Below, piece by piece: positions 26,401 to 37,127 of a stretch of 64,000 nt of DNA (position 1 is the stretch's first letter; each line of letters begins with the position of its first letter). The position numbers and the translations under genes are program-made. This DNA is from Fasciolopsis buskii (lineage: Eukaryota; Platyhelminthes; Trematoda; Plagiorchiida; Fasciolidae): assembly GCA_008360955.1 (NCBI GenBank), contig LUCM01009787.1:62001-126000 (forward strand), given 5' to 3'. The notes under the pieces were generated by a model. The model ran no database searches, was not told the DNA's origin, and was given only the letters and a program-made list of their open reading frames with translations.

Positions 26401-29400
26401 ACCTCATCAACTAAGTCAACCACGTGATCGTTGAGCGATTTCGTGCTCCTACCGCGAAAAATTTGCTTTTGAGTTTGACCTCTGGTCGTCTTACTTGCGA
26501 GTGATTTTGCTAGCCCATATGTAAGTATCTGTTGATCACTAACTCATGTTTTCGTTGACTAGTATTCATACATTCAATTTGTTCCAAAGTCCTGTTGGAG
26601 TAAACGACTATCAACCATCGTTTAACTCCACGTCTAATAAATCTTCGCTGCTGCATTTTACAAACCAGGACTGCTAGTCTTGCGCAACAAGCTAAAAAGG
26701 AATCTGGACAAAGTGTGAACCCAAGAACAAAACAGCTGTTTGTTTGCACTTTGCATGAGCATCGGTTCCGAAGGGTGCTGTCAACTCAGAGGTACATCAG
26801 TCGAAGCTCTCGCAGATTGTAAGTGTAGACTTTACTTTAAGGCCAAACAGTGGGTCAGCTAGATAGGTAGCACAGTTGTCCAACGCACGGGCTCCTTGAA
26901 AGAAGCAAAAATGCGGAAACTCTAACACAACCGTATCTACCCCGTTATTTTGCACTTTTCTCGCTCTGTTTCGTCTGTTACTTTAGTCTGATCGACCAAA
27001 TAGTGCAACCTCCCAACCTACAACTCTTTTTGCTCGTGACAGTGATGGTTCCGAGGTGGTGATTCCCTTCACGGGTTACCACGTCCGACACAAATATAGA
27101 TTCTCGATTGCACATTACATTACACAAGACCAGTATCCAAAAGTTAATCAAAAATAATAAATCACTTGATCAAGGGTGAGGTGGTGGTGGAACTAGCTAA
27201 AGCAACCTTTCTCTTTTCCGGTATTTTATGACTGAGACTTCAATAAGTTCTTGTCTTTTTCAGACAGTTGGCCAATTTGTATGGTGGGAAAAAACTAGCA
27301 GCAGCGAAGCAGCACAGCTCGTAAATCGATGATGTGAATGGATGGACGAAGAGTAACTTGAATCTCCTTTCACCATCCGGGCTTGTTCAGTCCGCGCCGG
27401 CAAGCAACCACACTGACAGTCCGGCTTGTGTACTCAGACAATTGACCAAACACAGAGGAACATATATAAATGTATACTACCCATTTTGAACGCACATCTC
27501 AGTTCATTGATGATTGTACTGTAAGTCAGTCATTGATCAAACGTATGAGAAAAAAACATCATCCGAGAAACATCACACAAAATGCATGAATTGGCAGTGC
27601 TGTTATTGACCAATCTTTATATTTTTATATAGAGTCCAAAAATGAGAATAACCGTTGGTGACCAGTCGAGTCCGCCGTTTCAGTCAGTTTTGTGCTAAAA
27701 AAATCGAAGCTTATTTGAGTGACAACTGATCAACTAATCGACAATCTGTAGGGTTAAATGTGTGTCCCGTAATCGAGTCTGCCAACAAGTGATTGGCATT
27801 TGTATATTTTTAATCTCTTGTCAGCTATCCTTATTCATAAGTATCCTCTTTAAATTTAAGTCTCATTTTTTCTTCGCACGAATACTTCTTAATGGGAAAC
27901 AAAGCCAGTAACGAGCCACCGACTATTCAAGTGACTATCTGCAACAGGAAGCAACCCCGGGATATTTGAATCCAAGCGGCAGTCTGCTGACAATTTGGCC
28001 ATCATCAAAAAAGCACTATGGTTATCTAGAAGCAGCCTATTTTGATTGTCACTTGAATCAGTAAAGTAAAACTGAAATAGATTTCAGCGCACTACGTGAC
28101 CACTTTGTTGAAGGTATTAAGTGCTCTAATGCCGATATCTTTTCCTTGCCGGCCTGGCCACAGTTTAATAGTGGACGTATATTTAAAGATGACATGATCC
28201 TGTGTATCTTCCCAAGGATCTGATGAAAGTTCCGACCTCCTGCATGGCTGATACTCGTAATCATTAATGTCGTAAGTATTTCAATGAATTGAAGAGCATC
28301 CACTGGGTGGTTGATTGGGACCACTTCAAATTGCATTGACTTACACCATTTTTAAGGAATCATTAGATCGTCAGTGATTTGCGAGGTCCACTAGACAGTT
28401 GAAAATAGGCGATAACTCAAGCATGAAATTTGGTTGGGACGTAATTGATAGGTAAGACAGAACGATAGGGAAGGTACTGATTTTAATGGCTAGGGTGCTT
28501 AATTCCTCCGGAATTTGTAAAATGCAACTTAGATGCAAGAGTTCACGACAACTGCCACCAAAATAAGACGATTTTTCATTCACAGTGCCCTTTGTTTTTA
28601 ATCGTGCTTTCATCATTTATCCAACTTCAGACTTACGGTACCTGCCCATCAAGTACAGCTGTTAGTAGCTTTTTGGAACTAATTGTCCTGCTTTAGTCTA
28701 TCACGTGGGGATTCGCGGCACTTTAGTATAGAAACTCTGGATGGACTCTCCGTTAACATTTTTAGTATACGTGGAATAAAGTTCACATGTAATATTACTT
28801 GGTTTTCTTGGTTTATCACTCAACGATGAGGAAAATAAACTGCAACACATTCACTGCGATATTTTGGAAAATCAAACGGAAGGTGCAAAACAACATTTTT
28901 CAATAATTGTCGAAATTGTCCAATCAGGATTTCGACCAGCTGATAAACTGCTTTTTTTCCTAGTAGTAATACAACAGCTATTAATGACCAAATGACATCG
29001 TAAAACTACAGTAAAGCAGGTGTGCACCAATGAGAGTAATACTGGTAAAAGTAATATTAATATAAGTAGATGCTCCGAGATGACTTGAAGAGCTAGGAGT
29101 TGCATAGAATAGATGACGCTTGCACGTGATTTAGTATTCAGCTATCTACGGAGTGAGCAATCGTCTGAAAAAGGTCAGTGAGAATGCGTGCTGGCAAAGA
29201 TGTATCGTTCAAATGCGGGAAGAAACCGCAAGTTCCGAAGCAAAAGGATCAACTGAATTACCGTTGTTAATTTTCCTCCAAACACGTCAAGCCGGCTAAG
29301 AGAGGGATGCAAATTTTGACACTAGCTATTACGGGGAAGAGATGGTGCAAATAGGCAAACGAATAGAAATCAGTGAGTAAGGCGATGACAGTAATTTGCA

Positions 29401-29409
29401 TTCATAACG
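20457..29409. other. Non-coding stretch with minor repeats
   Basis: There is no recognisable gene in about 9 kb. Small features: an A-box-like TGGCTAAGACG near 22011 without a B box; an ATT run near 22805-22816; a GC-rich inverted repeat CCGAGGGCCTCGG at 23079-23091; a purine-rich run near 23612-23634; and a GGT run near 27179-27190. A 119-codon open frame at 23632-23991 has no motif known to me and starts at a non-ATG codon. Confidence 0.5.
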
Positions 29410-29913
29410 GTGACCTTCGATGGCGGGTGTTCTTTCACTCCCAATGTATTGAATTGCCTGTTCCAAAGCGTCAAACTGCTTTGGTCATTTATTCAAATAT
29501 TTGTCTTGAACGCCACCTCCTGCATCTTGGGGTATTGTGGAAAACTGGAACAGTCAAACGACTCAATAACACATTGCTACAAAAAATCGCCTCATGGAGA
29601 CCGTGCCGTTTGCCAGCATTCATTTGCATGCGCTGGTCAAAACGAATTATACGTCCCCTTCAGCTTGGTGAGGCAAGGCTTCTGCAGCGAAATGCTCGAC
29701 CGGAACAGAACTGGAATGTTACACGTGGGAAAATTTAGCATTCGGTCCGAATTCTTTCTGGAATGTTATAAGTTGCAAAAAATGGTACAAATGGAAGTTA
29801 ACTATCTGGTAAATTGGTACAAGTCACAAACTTGTTTGAAAGTATGCAATGGAAGTCACCAGAATTTTCAGTTGATAAAATTAGCCCTTTTCTTCAACTG
29901 CCATTTAATTTGA
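29410..29913 (+). CDS. Unrecognised 167-codon open frame, possibly chance
   Basis: This is the second longest open frame apart from the protocadherin exon. It opens at a GTG; the first ATG is codon 95 (29692), so an intact ATG gene would be only about 73 residues. The translation is cysteine-rich, with roughly a dozen Cys over the frame and a hydrophobic patch near codons 18-34. I recognise no domain, signal peptide or repeat. In an AT-leaning 64 kb window a frame this long is only marginally unexpected. It could be a retroelement remnant or an exon, but more likely it is noise. Confidence 0.15.
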   Translation: MTFDGGCSFTPNVLNCLFQSVKLLWSFIQIFVLNATSCILGYCGKLEQSNDSITHCYKKSPHGDRAVCQHSFACAGQNELYVPFSLVRQGFCSEMLDRNRTGMLHVGKFSIRSEFFLECYKLQKMVQMEVNYLVNWYKSQTCLKVCNGSHQNFQLIKLALFFNCHLI

Positions 29914-31067
29914 TTTGTGATGGTTAGTCCAACGTCATTGCATTCACGATGGCTTGAATTAATCTATCCGGGAACAATTTTCTCTTTTTCGCAAAGCTGC
30001 AGCGTTCTTCGTGGTGCCATTTTTCAATCACTGCAACCTTCCCATCTTTCTTACTGAGGTGCTGTTTTTTCTATTTCATTTCTCTCACATTTGAACATTT
30101 GCCACCCATCACGAATGATCATTATCTCCCTATATTTATTCGTTGTACACCGTGCCAAATGAACCGTGCACTTCTTGCAAACCCATTGGCTTTATGGAGC
30201 AAATCTGACACAGTCCTGCCCTGCTACAATCCGAAGGGCGGTGGAAAATGAACTGTTTTTATCGTATTCTGTCGAATGGAAGATGAAACGTTCGTTTTTT
30301 CAGGTTGACTTGGCGAATGAGGAAGCCCTGCAATTTTGTTGTTTTCAGAGGTCCTAAATGATCGGCCTGCGAATCCGAGCCAAGGGAAGCAGCAAGCAGT
30401 TGGGTCTCTAATTGCCGAAAAGTTAAGAAGGATGCAGGATGCAATCACCTGCTGACAGAAGGAATAATAAACATGTGTCTGTCAAGGAAAGAGGCCAGGG
30501 GCTTGAAACCCACGCTGACGATTATGTCTTTTTCATGTCTTCGCTCCCAGACCTGGATGACCTTACTTTAAAAACATTTGGAAATTATGGCGCGCATCAC
30601 AAACCGGGCGAATTTCAGCGTGGTACAAGCTGCAACAGGAAATGCTGACAAGGATCAGTATGTATGCTTTTACGGATAAGGCATTAGAGGCATTTGATTG
30701 CCTGAGGAACATTTCGATGCATCTCGAACCGACCTATTCGAAGACCAAAGCAGGCTGGTATCTCGAAGCCAAAATATGAGATGGCCAGTTCTGCTGAATC
30801 AGGCGAAGGTAACGGTACGGTAGCTGAAAAAAATACCTAGTGGAGAATTATTTCGTTCTGGAAATATCAAAAGACTCAAGACCACAGCAAGCCTGTAGGC
30901 TGATCATTAGTATCGTTAACCAACTTCAGTAGCCTTCATTCTAACAGTATGCCTATCGACCATCAGAAATCAATGAGTATTCTATTCGCGCATAAGATAA
31001 CTGCCGGTTGTCATTGGAGACGAAACCTGGAGAAGCTCAACTTGGTAATTCCTAATGGAATGAACTA
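29914..31067. other. Non-coding stretch, nothing secure
   Basis: No secure feature. A 39-codon stretch from 30661 reads FTDKALEAFDCLRN early on, vaguely like the start of a Ty3/gypsy RNase H region, but nothing around it supports this. Confidence 0.45.
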
Positions 31068-31200
31068 AGGCTAATGGTGCCGTGGTAACATACCCGCCTT
31101 CCAGATGGAAGGCCCGGGTTTGAACCCTGTTTGTGATGGTGAATATGTATCACTGATAAGCTCTAACGATAGTGGGGCTTGGATCTGATATTTCCACAAT
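31068..31200 (+). mobile_element. tRNA-headed SINE with hammerhead relic (second family)
   Basis: An A-box-like TGGTGCCGTGG (31075-31085, one mismatch to consensus) is followed by a good B box, GGTTTGAACCC (31117-31127), and then by a hammerhead-like core. The order tRNA-like promoter then ribozyme matches the element at 2.5 kb, but the head sequence differs, so it appears to be a separate subfamily. Both copies end in a TTCC-containing segment just past the ribozyme. The true 3' end may extend beyond 31200. Confidence 0.55.
31148..31190 (+). ncRNA. Hammerhead ribozyme relic (copy 2)
   Basis: Stem I pairs TATCA (31148-31152) with TGATA (31186-31190). The first core strand is CTGATAA (31153-31159), where the consensus is CTGATGA, so G8 has become A. 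The expected cleavage triplet ATC is kept at 31183-31185, immediately before the 3' strand of stem I. The GAAA strand and stem III are not recognisable and stem II is ragged. This copy is almost certainly inactive. Confidence 0.45.
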
Positions 31201-34200
31201 GCGAAGTTGTCCGGCTAATCGGAGATTTGTGCATAATATACGTCCGAGGGGCAGACAACTGAGCGTACTACAGACAGTGGATGGGTCTGAACGATAAGCT
31301 GAGATGGGGTATAAAAATTTGATTTCATCAGCATGTTCAGAGGTGCTTGAGATAACAACGTGAAAATCAGACAATAGCTTGCTCATTCGAATATCCATCT
31401 TAGACGGTATTATTTTGAACTTGTGCGTACTACATTAGACTAGATGAAAACTGCCACTTGTACCGCGTTCCATTTTGGTTCTTATCACCTGATTTGTGAG
31501 CCTCGTGAAAAAATGATTGTTGTCTATTAACTCGAATTACAGTTCCAACTACCCACTGAAGGTCGCCCTCATCGATTCCCACGGCAATTTCTTGGGGTGG
31601 AAGCACTTTTCTACTCAGTGATATTCACTTACTATTTATTTCCCGCTGTTTTTAAGCTGCATTGCAGTTGATGTCCAGTCATGCTAGTCGACAACTCGTC
31701 ACGCATCAGTTCAAAATGATACTTCTTATTTGCTCTTTTCCGACGTTTCTTCGAACGAAGTGTAGTTTTCGAGCCCCCATGTAATGTGATGCCCTTCGTT
31801 CCCGTGGAACGTTCACTTTGTTTTACCGATGAAATGTATTCAAATGCATATTATTGTGTTTCTTGGCTTTTATTCACAAAGCATGGATACATTTTATGTC
31901 ATCCGAAACCTTGCTGCTTGAAACATGAATTTGACGAGTTCCATCAGTCCTCCAGCGGAAATGATTTGAATCATCTTCGCCGACTACAGTCCTCGTGCAT
32001 TTGTGTAATCACCGGGAAGCAAAGTGAAGAGAAGTGTCCCGTTGTCGTTATCCACCAAAGTATACCATAGATAAATATTACCGTTTATTGATTTCCTACA
32101 CGATTTGGAAGGCAAACGGACTAGGTCATCATTATGCTTGCAAAATATTTGTCAAATGACAGCTAGTCTTCTGCATCGGCATGGGAAAAATGAAAGGCCT
32201 CGAGACAATGCTCGGTTTCCTTTACCGGATACTTCCTCTATACGTCTTGTCTCGTTTTAACGTTTTTCATAGGAGAATTCAAATCAGACACATTGATTCT
32301 TGTGGATGGATGTAAAAAAATCCGTTTTACACCAAATTTTTCTCCAATAAAAGGCTTCTTTGGGGGAATTCAGACTAGAGATTTCTGCGAATTTTAATTT
32401 CATCCTTACGAAAACAAACGATTTGAAATGCTTCTTTTTCCCTGAGGCGAAAGAAACGTAAAAAGCAATTAGAAACGGTAAAATATTGAAGAAAACTGGA
32501 AAGTTATGAGTACATATCAGTAGATTAAACTAATAATACACAAACTGTCAGATTATTACCACACTTTTGTGAATGCTTTTGGTCTACGTGATTGAACTGG
32601 GCACGTTTAGGAGGTGCGTAAACACTTGGGACAACACCACATTTAGTCCGGTCGTAAAAAGTTCGTTATTGTTATGCGGATATCGCAATTTAGAAAGCGA
32701 AACCATCTTGTTCGTCTCACAATCGTCAAGCTGCTAAAATTCAGTAAACACGTCACCCGTGAATAGCTTTCAACAAATAATAGCCAGAGAATTTCACAAA
32801 CCAAAACCCGTTGGGTGAGGCTTTTTGAATTCACTTATCAAGAGGTTCACTTGTATAGAAAATATCTTTGCGGGTGTTCACTTAATGCATAGAACCGAAT
32901 CACCTGAATCTGTAAATATATACTTATGATTTTCTAATCGGCTGAAGTTAGATTTCGTATAGAGTGAGTACGTAGACTCCGTAACATTACATCTATTGAT
33001 TTTCATGACTATTTGTCCATTACTGTCGAGCTGCAGACAAACTACTTTCTAGCTGAAGTTCTCCTGCATCCCGTTATTGTCGCTAGATTGGAAAGTGGAT
33101 GATAAACAACTTTTGGTGTGAACAAATCATTGATTGGAACTAAAATGACCCCAAAATGGTATCCTACGAATCTTCAGGTCGTACGTTTTACGTGTATGGT
33201 CAGTTATTATTCCCTGCGGACTTGTTAGAAAATTCCGGTCTCCTTGGTCGTCGGGTGATCATCGAACTGATACAATCTGACGACTGAAGTTGATCAAAAT
33301 TGTTTGTTTCCATTTTACTAGATGTAGAGTACTCAATCCACCCCAAACTGGGCACAAGATATTGGGCGCTAAGTTTGATGGACGTTACCTCAATGCGCCG
33401 TATAGTCATCGTCCAGCATGGTAATCCACTTTTTGACCTTCTCATTAGGGGATCAATTATAATTGGGTTATACAAATTTAACTAAACAAATTTTCAACAG
33501 TTTGACCTGGAGTTTTTAGTTTTCGCTTTTCTCTGAATTGGTAATTCAAGGTTCTCTAGGATCACGAGCATCAGTCATGCCCTACGACATGGTGAAGCAT
33601 ACTTCTTTGTAGAACGTTTCCTTTCATTAGACGATTTCGGCGTCCATTTTACAAATTTTCTAATTATCCAGAATAATTAAATTAATGCAATCTGTTTTGC
33701 TGTTTGAATGGACAGACCAGTCATTTTCAGGAACGATAATGAATCCCCTGACTTCTTCTACCGTTTGATAATCGATACAGTGGTGTGGACGATTTTCGGA
33801 AAAGGAGATCCGGTCGTTCACAGACTGTAGGAAATCGGAAATGTCCGGACCCTAGACATTCACAGTGAAACACTCGGTGGTTAAATATTCAGTCACGGGT
33901 AACCCTAACATGTCGGGCACCAGTCCGTTGCCTTGTTTGCTTTTTTTTCACTGTGTATGCAACCAAAAGAATGGTAATTATTATTGAACAGATAAGCAAT
34001 TCTTGGACAACCGGCTAGTGAAATAAAAGAAGAATCGGAGCTCAAGTTAATCTGACACCCAAGTCGTAGTCATACGTAAAATATGTTGACATACGCATCC
34101 GTATGTCACTAGCCCATTGAAATTGAGCTAAATTTATGAATGAGGGACTTTGATAGCCCAGAAATAACTGAATTTTGCTTGACCAACACAAAATAGCCGG

Positions 34201-36387
34201 GGTAACGAACAAATTGTGCTAATGATTACAAAATCGTGACAAATACATAAAATATAATAAATGGTTAATTCCCACACAACTGATTGATGTCTTCAGCATT
34301 TGCGGATATCAGATCTGAAAGCTTACATTTCCTGCTGTATATGAATAGTAAAAAAGTGTAATTATCACTGGTATTCAATAAACGCCTGTGCCGAACTCCT
34401 CAAACAGAGACTGCACCTAAATAGACGCTGCCTGACGACTAGGTGAGTAAGAGGTTCTTGTTTAACTTTTGCCTTGATGATCGTTTAAACAACATTCGAA
34501 TAGGTCTCAGTAGCTGGGTCTGGATGGTTGATTTTTTAGCCGGTCGCACATCATTCGTCAGTTGCGTTATTTGGTGTTTTAGCTCTCAGTCTCGTCAAGT
34601 AAATTGAAAACGAACCATTCTGGGCCAACCTGTTCTATATAAAACTACCCTTATTTTTTACTTCTACACCAAGTTAAGGACGGAAATCCTGACCTAATCC
34701 CTCGATCCTCTTCTGCAACATCAGACAATTTACTTCTAAAGGCTGTACTCGACATTCGCAGTTGCAACTTGACCGTTTTGGGCCTTTTCATCCGAAAAAT
34801 TCCGTTTGGTTGTATTCGTGGGCGGGGGAATAAAGGGTTAGTTTCCCGGAATTATTTGCTAGAAATGGCGTAAATGTTGGCAGATTTCGTTTGCTTTATT
34901 TGCCGTACTTTGAGGAATATGGGGGAGGATTTTGTCAATAAATTTATTAATTAGCAGCCGGGCAGATGGAAGCCCCTTACCCAATAGACTCTATGATGTA
35001 CTCTCACCCACGCATTCTCGCATGATTGATCAGTGGTGTGCTTTCATTAATTGTGAAATCCTCAGAGCTTTCATTTTTTTCAGAGCATGTTGCTGCTCTC
35101 GCTTTCGTTAGATCGAATTAAAACGATGGCTCAAATATCGCAGTGGCAATATTTTTATGTCGTCAGATTGTACCGTTTGTGATACGGCGCATCTAGGAGC
35201 CCTAGTCTTCTGAAAACATTGCACGCCAAGCTATTAGAGTCAGTTCCCAACCAAGAATATCAAGGGAATTCGAACAGGACTAATTTGGTCAGAGGTTCTG
35301 ATTGCTGAATCTCAAGAAAACCAATAACCTAAGCCACGACCATCACAGATTTTCAGAATCAATGAGGACTGTTTGTGTCTAAGAGAAATTTAGTGAAACA
35401 CTCCGAATGTGCTGTGTTTAATTTCGAAATCAGACAGACCATGAATTTGGGGGCTCTTTGCTTACGGTGCACACGAACAAAAGAACCTTGGGAACCGCGG
35501 GCTATTGTTCTCCATGCCTACGTCGCTGATTTGGGAGAAGAGCTCAGCTGAATTCATTTGTTTGCCAATCATGACAATGAAATGTGACAGTGTGGCATTG
35601 TTGATATGACAAATTATCCTGTTTTCTAGCATTCTGATGTGAATAAGACCAAGTTGTTACCTGTGAACCTACTAAAATCCTGGTGACCGTAAAATGCCAT
35701 ATTTCTTATCAATTTTTATGGGATAATCTGTGTGGCTGTGCATGGTCACACGAATCCGCGGGTGGGTAACTGTTGGGAGGTGCGGGTAGCCAATCAGGAG
35801 GCTGACCATGGAGCAGACGCATGTGCGCGCTAGTGCATGCATACCCAAAAGGGAGACACAAGTACGCAGGCCCAGGCAAGCACATACGCACAAATATCCC
35901 TACTAACTGTGTTATGATCGCTCTGATCGTAAACAGCCGGTCATTGTGTCGTTTCGGTGATGCGTTCGTCAACCGCTGTCATCACCACCGCACCAACTAT
36001 TAGCACGTGGCTCAACTATCTACGACCTGAAAATGAAACCAGTAGGGATATGACTTTTGGCCACACATCAGAAGCACCGAAGCACTTGGATGGTCTGTTC
36101 TGTTGATAAATGCGGCTTTCTGCGTCCTCACTAGGAGATATTTAGGTGTGCACGTGTGTACCACATATGTGAACCGACTACGTCAACAAAATTGTGAAAT
36201 TCTCCTACTTCACAGTATGCACTCCAGACTGCGGACTAGTCCATTTCCATGCAATCCGTTTCCTATTCGAAATGTGACAGTTTAATAGCCTCGGTCAGAG
36301 GATTTTTCACTGAAATTTCCACCACATCTGGTCGATCGACAATTTTTTGCTGATGACCAAATCTGTCTGTCGCAAGTGAGTAACAGC
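31201..36387. other. Upstream region of the protocadherin exon
   Basis: No coding block is recognisable. The last few hundred bases before the ATG at 36388 must contain the 5' UTR, and possibly an upstream non-coding exon, of the protocadherin. I cannot place a promoter: there is no convincing TATA or initiator element. A donor-like GTGAGT lies at 36376-36381, just before the ATG, which leaves open an alternative 5' exon. A CA/TG-rich patch near 35.8-35.9 kb is not a perfect repeat. Confidence 0.45.
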
Positions 36388-37121
36388 ATGACTGTTAAAT
36401 GGAACTGGATGGAAGGCTTTGGAGTCCGCGCTCGATGGATTGTGCTCAGTTGCACTCTAGTTTGGACATGTTTGGTTATTCCTGTGAATAATGATGAAAT
36501 CAAAAACGCTTCGGACTCCGCACGAATCAAGCGATATTTGCACTCAGAAGTAATTCCAGTTAGTCGGACATGTGTTGTCTACGACGAGACTTTGACAAAT
36601 CGAGTTCTCACTGACGAATCAACTGGGGCCATTTGCACCTTGTTTTCTGTGAACAAATTGGTGACCGAAGCTTCCAGTCTTTCAATAATGACAAAAATCA
36701 TTTCCGCCGGCAATCCTTTGGCACACTATTTTACCATCCAACCGCAGAACTATTCCTTGATGACCACACAACGAATTGATCGAGAAGAATTATGCCCTCT
36801 ATCTCCAAACGAACAAACTGTATCAGACGCCCTGATCCGCTGTTGTAACGGGCGAAAACGAGAGTGTGAGCTGCCCTTGACCGTCCTCATACAGGTCAGT
36901 CGGACTAGTACGACCACCGATGTGAACCACTCGGATGGTCCAAGCGAGAAACAGTCCCGGTTTATGCCCCTCGTAATACGGTTGATCGATATTAATGACA
37001 ATCCCCCAAGATTTCCCTCATTGCGACATCAAGTAGTCGTATCCGAGGGGATTCGCGTTGGAACTAGGTTTCCGTTACCTTTGGCACAAGACATAGATTC
37101 CAGTGAATATGGAATTATTAG
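36388..37121 (+). CDS. Protocadherin, first coding exon (signal peptide, EC1, start of EC2)
   Basis: Encodes the N-terminal 244 residues of a protocadherin, a calcium-dependent cell-surface adhesion protein. I chose ATG 36388; ATG 36409 (M8) is an alternative. A basic segment (R14-x-R16) and hydrophobic core (about 17-33) form a signal peptide. EC1 follows, with the protocadherin hallmark IDREELC at 130-136 and the interdomain calcium motif DINDNPP at 201-207. EC2 begins with V-S-E220 and DID (235-237), both expected calcium ligands. EC1 is enlarged by a cysteine-containing insert after C136 (an RCCNGRKREC block) and a polar Ser/Thr-rich insert before DINDNPP. Sequons lie at N40, N121 and N180. 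The exon ends at AG|GTAAGT (donor from 37122), leaving a phase-2 split codon. The remaining EC repeats, transmembrane segment and cytoplasmic tail are not seen in the window. Confidence 0.9.
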
Positions 37122-37127
37122 GTAAGT
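37122..37127 (+). other. Consensus 5' splice site of the protocadherin exon
   Basis: AG|GTAAGT spans 37120-37127 and matches the metazoan donor consensus perfectly. It interrupts the EC2 coding sequence right after the DID calcium motif. The conceptual frame meets a stop soon after the junction, which supports real splicing here. Confidence 0.85.

Noticed and set aside
26855..26900. tRNA-like GGGTCAGCTAGATAGGTAG head
   Set aside because: No B box within tRNA distance and no pairing arms.
30661..30779. FTDKALEAFDCLRN stretch resembling the start of a Ty3/gypsy RNase H region
   Set aside because: Only a short, low-complexity match; no aspartic catalytic motif or neighbouring pol sequence in any frame.
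35672..35972. Overlapping minus-strand frames just upstream of the protocadherin exon
   Set aside because: They overlap in two frames, start at non-ATG codons and read as low-complexity His/Pro/Cys-rich translation of CA/TG-rich DNA; no motif.
36376..36387. GTG codon four codons upstream as the start of the protocadherin frame
   Set aside because: Animal nuclear genes start at ATG; 36388 gives a plausible signal peptide without it.
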